A stretch of DNA of 64,000 nucleotides from Myxococcus virescens (GTDB taxonomy: Bacteria; Myxococcota; Myxococcia; Myxococcales; Myxococcaceae), in the NCBI RefSeq assembly GCF_900101905.1, contig NZ_FNAJ01000025.1:1387-65386 (forward strand), written 5' to 3'. Of the stretch, positions 60,444 through 64,000 are shown one piece after another (position 1 is the first letter of the stretch; every line of letters begins with the position of its first letter). The position numbers and the translations under genes were made by a program. The notes under the pieces are model-generated. The model searched no databases, was not told the DNA's origin, and was given only the letters and a program-made list of their open reading frames with translations.

Positions 60444-60671
60444 TCAGCTCTTGTTGTGCGAGGAGCCAGACGAGTTCGCCGCGGGGTTCCCCCCCGTCGA
60501 GTTGTTCCCGCTGTTGTTGCTCCCGCCGTTCGGGTTGTTGCCCGACTGCCGAGGGCTATTGGGGTTCATTTGGTTGGAGCGGTTGTCCTGCGACGCCTTG
60601 TGCGCGGGGTTGTTGGGATTCTTGGAGTTGGCGCGCTGGTCGTTCTGGTTCTTGCCGCTGTCCTTGCTCAT
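60444..60671 (-). CDS. Asn/Ser/Gly-rich low-complexity small protein
   Basis: A 75-residue protein full of Asn, Ser and Gly (SKNPNNPAHKAS, NQMNPNSPRQS, then a GNNSGNNSTGG-like tail). No hydrophobic segment or secretion signal is evident. NPNNP-type motifs recur in small proteins of several bacteria, but their function is unknown. Asn enrichment is unusual in this GC-rich genome. Start ATG at 60671. Confidence 0.6.
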   Translation of the reverse strand: MSKDSGKNQNDQRANSKNPNNPAHKASQDNRSNQMNPNSPRQSGNNPNGGSNNSGNNSTGGNPAANSSGSSHNKS

Positions 60672-60882
60672 GGACCTACCTCGGGAGTCCCCAAGCGAAA
60701 GTGCCGGGGAGGCCTGAAACTAGGAAGCGGCCCAGGTGGAGACACTCGTGCGGAGGTGTTCGTCCGGTGTCGGGAAGCACACGACATCGCTCGGAGCCGG
60801 ACACGGAATGCGCGAGCCACGGCTTTGCCGGATGCGGCGGCGAGCAAGGGTGCCTACCTCGTGCCCCAGGAGGTGACGCGGC

Positions 60883-61308
60883 GTGAGGACGGTCACGTAC
60901 GAGCGCAGTGGGCGAACGAACACGGGCGCACAGGCGCTCCGGCTGGAAGGAATGAAGCACCTGAAGGTGCTGGAGCAGGGTGAGGTGGTCAGCGAGCGCG
61001 ACCTCACGGGAGCGGAAATCCAGCGCCTGGGCCCGCTCTTCGAACAAGCCAGCCGCGCCCCGGCCCCCGTCGTCATGGTTCCGCAGGCAGGTGGGCCAGA
61101 CGGACTCGCGGTGACGCTCGCGTTCGAGGACGAAGAATCCCCGCGCGTGCGCATCGCGGCCGAGCGACTTCCAGCCCAGGGCGCTGGCCCTCTCTATGAC
61201 GCCCTGCTCGAGGAGTTGGACCGCCTGCTGACGACCGAGCTGCATGCCCGGGCTCCGCGTCGCGCACACGCGGTGCTGCCGCACCAGTTGCGCGAAGAAG
61301 AGCAGTAG
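60883..61308 (+). CDS. Hypothetical protein, 141 residues
   Basis: A soluble 141-residue protein. The region MKHLKVLEQGEVVSERDLTGAEIQRLGPLFEQA and a C-terminal helix ending AVLPHQLREEEQ are its most regular parts. I do not recognise a family. The start could be the GTG at 60883 or a later codon, such as ATG at residue 24. A terminator-like hairpin follows. Confidence 0.55.
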   Translation: MRTVTYERSGRTNTGAQALRLEGMKHLKVLEQGEVVSERDLTGAEIQRLGPLFEQASRAPAPVVMVPQAGGPDGLAVTLAFEDEESPRVRIAAERLPAQGAGPLYDALLEELDRLLTTELHARAPRRAHAVLPHQLREEEQ

Positions 61309-61332
61309 TGCCTCAAGGCCCGCCGCCTCGTG

Positions 61333-61368
61333 CCGCCCGCCCGGGCAAGCCGCCCATCGGGCGGGCGG
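61333..61368 (+). terminator. Terminator hairpin after the 141-residue gene
   Basis: CCGCCCGCCCG (61333-61343) pairs perfectly with CGGGCGGGCGG (61358-61368) over a 14-base loop, 24 bp past the stop. It should separate this gene from the DUF2007-like gene. Confidence 0.55.
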
Positions 61369-61423
61369 GAGCGAGCCCGCAGCCGGGGTTGCTGCCGAGC
61401 TCGGCTTCTGTGAAGACAGGAGC

Positions 61424-61768
61424 ATGAGGCGCGTGCAGTTGTCCGTGCATCGCACGGTGGGAGAAGCACGGCTTCTGGCGGGTGCGCTGGAAGCCATGGG
61501 CGTTGCGGTAGAGGTTCGCGGAGAGGCCCTTGCCCCGTTGAGCGGCGAGATTCCGAGCGCGGAGACCTGGATAGAGCTGTGGGTGGAGCCGCAAGACCTC
61601 GAGCACGCGAAAGGCCTCCTGGCGGAGCTCCAGGAGAATCAAGAGCACGCCGAGCGGTCGGTGGAGTGTCCACGGTGCCGCGAAGAGAACCCCGGCAACT
61701 TCGAGCTGTGTTGGAGCTGTGGCCTGGAGCTGCCCTCGGGGCTACGTCCAATACTGCGGGCAGTGTAG
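61424..61768 (+). CDS. DUF2007-like protein with zinc ribbon
   Basis: A 114-residue protein. The N-terminal half (LSVHRTVGEARLLAGALEAMGVAVEVRG) matches the DUF2007 putative signal-transducing fold. The C-terminal part has CPRC-CWSC cysteines (VECPRCREENPGNFELCWSCG) typical of a zinc ribbon. ATG at 61424 has GGAG upstream. Function unknown. Confidence 0.75.
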   Translation: MRRVQLSVHRTVGEARLLAGALEAMGVAVEVRGEALAPLSGEIPSAETWIELWVEPQDLEHAKGLLAELQENQEHAERSVECPRCREENPGNFELCWSCGLELPSGLRPILRAV

Positions 61769-61816
61769 TAGCGGGATGCATGGTGAGGCCGGAGCGCGCC
61801 TCCAGGAGAATCGGAA

Positions 61817-62773
61817 GTGCAGGAAGCAGAGGGAGCGCGTCGCCGCAGGCTGAACCGGGGGACCCGGAGCCTGCTCATCGTGTGCACCGTGGTGACGCTC
61901 ATCCACCTCATTCCGCTTTTCATCTCCAGGAACATGCCCGAGCAGCAGCTGTCCATCGCACGGGCCATGTCGAGCGTGTCGCAGCGTGTCCCTTTCCTGC
62001 GGCCGCTGAAGGACGACGCCAAGGCCACGCCGGCGGAGCTGCGAGAGGCCGCGACGCTGCTGCTGGATGGTGCGCCAGATGACGCCCATGCGCTGGCCTT
62101 GGAGGCGGAGCGCCGGAATCCCCAGGAGGTCGAAACCCAGCTTCTGCTGGCGAGAATCTGTGACGTCGAACGGATGAGCCGGTGTGTGAGCACGGCCCTG
62201 TCACGCGCAGAGACGCTCGCCCCACGTGACGCGCGGCCAGACCTGCTCCGAGCGGAGCTCCAAGAGAAGGACGGAGACGTCGTGGGCGCGGCCGAGGCAA
62301 TGGAGCGGGCGCATGGCAAGGCGCCCGGCGACCCGCTGGTCGGACTGCGGTACGTCCACCTGCTGAGCGCGGCGAAGCGGGGCGAAGAGGCGCTGGCCGT
62401 CCTCCGAAAGCTTGAAGGGCGCCTGCCGCATGCCAGGCTCCTGGTGGAACAAGGCCGGGTGCACAGCCGGGAAGGGCACGACGCCGAAGCGGTGAAGCTC
62501 TTCCGCGCGGCGGTGGCCGAAGACCCGAAGCTCAGCCTGGGCTTCTTCGAGCTCGGGCTCGCCTGGCATCGGCTTGGCAAGGTGGACACCGCGGAAGAGG
62601 CTTTGCGCCAAGCGGACCGGCTGGACCGGGCAGACCCCAGGGCGCTGGCCGCCCTCTGCGCGATTCAGGTCAAGGAGCGGCGCATCGATGATGCCCGACT
62701 CACGCGAATGGACCTTGAGCGGCGCTTTTCCGGCCAGCCGGAGCTGATTCGAAAGTCCTGCAGCATCCCCTGA
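61817..62773 (+). CDS. Membrane-anchored TPR protein
   Basis: A 318-residue protein with one N-terminal membrane helix (SLLIVCTVVTLIHLIPLFI) and at least four tetratricopeptide-like repeats (for example ALAVLRKLEGRLPHARLLVEQG and AVKLFRAAVAEDPKLSLGFFELG). The soluble part probably serves protein-protein binding in the periplasm or cytoplasm. The start is GTG at 61817. Function unknown. Confidence 0.75.
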   Translation: MQEAEGARRRRLNRGTRSLLIVCTVVTLIHLIPLFISRNMPEQQLSIARAMSSVSQRVPFLRPLKDDAKATPAELREAATLLLDGAPDDAHALALEAERRNPQEVETQLLLARICDVERMSRCVSTALSRAETLAPRDARPDLLRAELQEKDGDVVGAAEAMERAHGKAPGDPLVGLRYVHLLSAAKRGEEALAVLRKLEGRLPHARLLVEQGRVHSREGHDAEAVKLFRAAVAEDPKLSLGFFELGLAWHRLGKVDTAEEALRQADRLDRADPRALAALCAIQVKERRIDDARLTRMDLERRFSGQPELIRKSCSIP

Positions 62774-62791
62774 CGCGAAGGGGCCGGAGAC

Positions 62792-63094
62792 CTACTCCCG
62801 AGGCTCGATGCCGCGGATCTGTCGGAGCATGCGGGCGGAGGCCTTCACCTCGACGTCCACGGCGCCGTCGACGCGCTCGGTGCGCACGACGGCCTGCAGG
62901 TAGGGAACCGCCTCCGCATCACGCTCTTGATGGAAGAGCAACTCCCCCAAAGCGAAGCGAGCCCGCGTCAGCAGGACGATGTCCTCGGCGGCGACAGCGG
63001 CATCAATGGCGTCGCTGAGAGCGGACTCGGCCATCTCGGGCTGGTTCCGGGCGAGCAGCTCACGAGCACGCTGAATGTGTTCGTCGACGTTCAT
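62792..63094 (-). CDS. Small helical TPR-like protein
   Basis: A 100-residue protein beginning MNVDEHIQRARELLARNQ, with a helical pair AESALSDAIDAAVAAEDIVLLTRARFALGELLFHQ that resembles one or two TPR units. ATG at 63094; a longer upstream frame would overlap the divergent slyX gene and is rejected. Function unknown. Confidence 0.65.
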   Translation of the reverse strand: MNVDEHIQRARELLARNQPEMAESALSDAIDAAVAAEDIVLLTRARFALGELLFHQERDAEAVPYLQAVVRTERVDGAVDVEVKASARMLRQIRGIEPRE

Positions 63095-63160
63095 GCGGAG
63101 GGAGCAAGGTTCAACCTGGTAGGGACGCAGGCCGCCTCGCCGGGATATGGGTGGGTGCCC

Positions 63161-63361
63161 ATGGACGAGAAGCGAATCGCCGAGCTGGAAATCCGCTACA
63201 TGCACCAGCAGGAACTGCTGCAGGAGCTCAGCGGTGTGCTGTACGAACAACAGAAGGTCATCGACCAGCTGCGCGCAGAGGTGGACCGGCTCAAGCAGAA
63301 GCTGGAAGCCGAGCCTGGCTTGGTGGACGCCCGTCATGACGAGCGTCCACCGCATTACTGA
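63161..63361 (+). CDS. slyX: SlyX-family small coiled-coil protein
   Basis: A 66-residue protein with MDEKRIAELEIRYMHQQELLQELS and QQKVIDQLRAEVDRLKQKLE, the typical SlyX coiled coil. Its role in most bacteria is unknown. ATG at 63161 is used; GTG at 63155 would add two residues. It converges on the barrel gene with only 3 bp between stops. Confidence 0.85.
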   Translation: MDEKRIAELEIRYMHQQELLQELSGVLYEQQKVIDQLRAEVDRLKQKLEAEPGLVDARHDERPPHY

Positions 63362-63364
63362 GGC

Positions 63365-63808
63365 TCAGAACTTGTAGCCGAGCCGCAGACCAATGGTCGG
63401 ATTGGGCTCCAGGTAGCCCACCTCGAGACCAATGCTCGCGGCCTTGCCCTGAAGGCCAAAGCCAAACGCGGCATGCGCTCGGAAGGTGTCGCCACGGCCA
63501 AACACGAGCCAGGGGCCGACCATGCCTTCGATGTAGACGCCGGACCTGCCGAGGTTCGCGCGCAGGACCAGGTCCAACGGAACACCGATGTCATTGCCCT
63601 CGGTGATGAGCATTGCACCGAACCGAGCCCCAACAGACAGCGGCCCCGCGAGCGGCGTCTCAACGCCCAGCGTGAAGTTGAAGACCGCGCTGTCATCAAT
63701 CCAGTAATCAGCCCCAAGCCCGACACGGACAGCGGCCTCTGAGTTCGTGGGTACGAGGAAGAGGCCGGCCGCGAGCAGCGCGCCAAGGCAAGGACGAAGC
63801 AGCTTCAT
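63365..63808 (-). CDS. Small outer-membrane beta-barrel protein
   Basis: A 147-residue exported protein with a signal peptide (CLGALLAAGLFLVPTNSEA) and alternating strands ending LGYKF. ATG at 63808 has GGAG upstream. It resembles small barrels but I cannot name a family. The stop is 3 bp from slyX. Confidence 0.75.
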   Translation of the reverse strand: MKLLRPCLGALLAAGLFLVPTNSEAAVRVGLGADYWIDDSAVFNFTLGVETPLAGPLSVGARFGAMLITEGNDIGVPLDLVLRANLGRSGVYIEGMVGPWLVFGRGDTFRAHAAFGFGLQGKAASIGLEVGYLEPNPTIGLRLGYKF

Positions 63809-64000
63809 TCGAGAGGCTCCTCTCAACACAGCAGGGAGCCCACACTCAACCAAGCCGAGCGCGTCGATGCCAGCCACATGGAGCTTCAAATCAGCAAAGG
63901 CAGCCTCAACGGAAGGCAGCGACTCGCAGCGGACGGAGGACGTTCACTGCAACACGACGCGTGACTCGAGGATGCGCGTCGCAGCTGTGGAACCAGTTGG
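63809..64000. other. Right-edge upstream region
   Basis: These 192 bp carry no gene I can support. They should hold the barrel gene promoter and perhaps the start of a gene that lies outside the window. Confidence 0.5.

Noticed and set aside
1-64000. tRNA, rRNA, IS elements, prophage genes
   Set aside because: I scanned by eye for cloverleaf-like stems, transposase motifs and phage structural genes and saw none; a dedicated search could still find a short one.

Overview
This is a very GC-rich window in which nearly every base sits in a gene. Starts are often ATGA-coupled, and lipoproteins, serine/threonine kinases, ECF sigma factors and TonB parts are common. That mix points to a myxobacterium, most likely Myxococcus or a close relative. 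The assignment is inference from gene content; no rRNA marker is present. I saw no tRNA or rRNA genes and no intact insertion sequence.

Defence block (1-15703, all minus strand where strand can be judged). Transcription runs right to left. In that order the block holds: a large Ser/Thr kinase with an NTPase core and helical repeats; an ECF-type sigma factor; a small Ser/Thr kinase; a CD-NTase (the cyclic-oligonucleotide synthase family of CBASS); a SAVED-domain protein joined to an HExxH metallopeptidase-like domain; a complete type III-B Cmr effector set (cmr1, cas10/cmr2, cmr3, cmr4, cmr5, cmr6); a leader; and a CRISPR array that runs off the left edge. Cas10 has the GGDD cyclase motif but no HD nuclease domain. 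Cmr4 keeps the slicer aspartate at residue 26. No cas1, cas2 or cas6, no CARF effector and no ring nuclease is visible. The SAVED-peptidase therefore lies between two potential makers of cyclic nucleotide signals, Cas10 and the CD-NTase. It could serve either or both. This looks like a CBASS/type III CRISPR composite with a proteolytic effector, and it is the main discovery candidate here.

Transport and metabolism (15752-28276). An Rpn-like nuclease is followed by a sugar-type ABC importer (two permeases and a binding lipoprotein, no ATPase gene), two tandem STAS-like paralogues, a cytochrome P450, a fatty acid desaturase, a DUF4846 protein, a CDP-alcohol phosphatidyltransferase and a two-domain DsbA/thioredoxin-like protein.

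Housekeeping and regulatory genes (28289-53703). These include a carboxypeptidase-regulatory-like protein, a 2OG-Fe(II) oxygenase, OsmC, MltA, a LysR/AidB-type/SDR group, a metallo-beta-lactamase-fold lipoprotein, two alpha/beta hydrolases, a TetR regulator with a palindromic site, and a BlaI repressor with a BlaR1-like M56 peptidase fused to a lytic transglycosylase. A FAD monooxygenase faces a SARP-type regulator across a promoter with 11-bp-period direct repeats. An alcohol dehydrogenase, an acyltransferase, an ECF sigma/anti-sigma pair and a subtilisin-like lipoprotein complete the stretch.

Right end (53904-64000). GlpD is followed by a His-rich protein and a translationally coupled set of a TonB receptor and two lipoproteins, which looks like metal or metal-chelate uptake. 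Small conserved genes come last: an Asn-rich peptide, a DUF2007-like protein with a zinc ribbon, a TPR protein, SlyX and an outer-membrane barrel. Several strong inverted repeats mark likely terminators between convergent genes.
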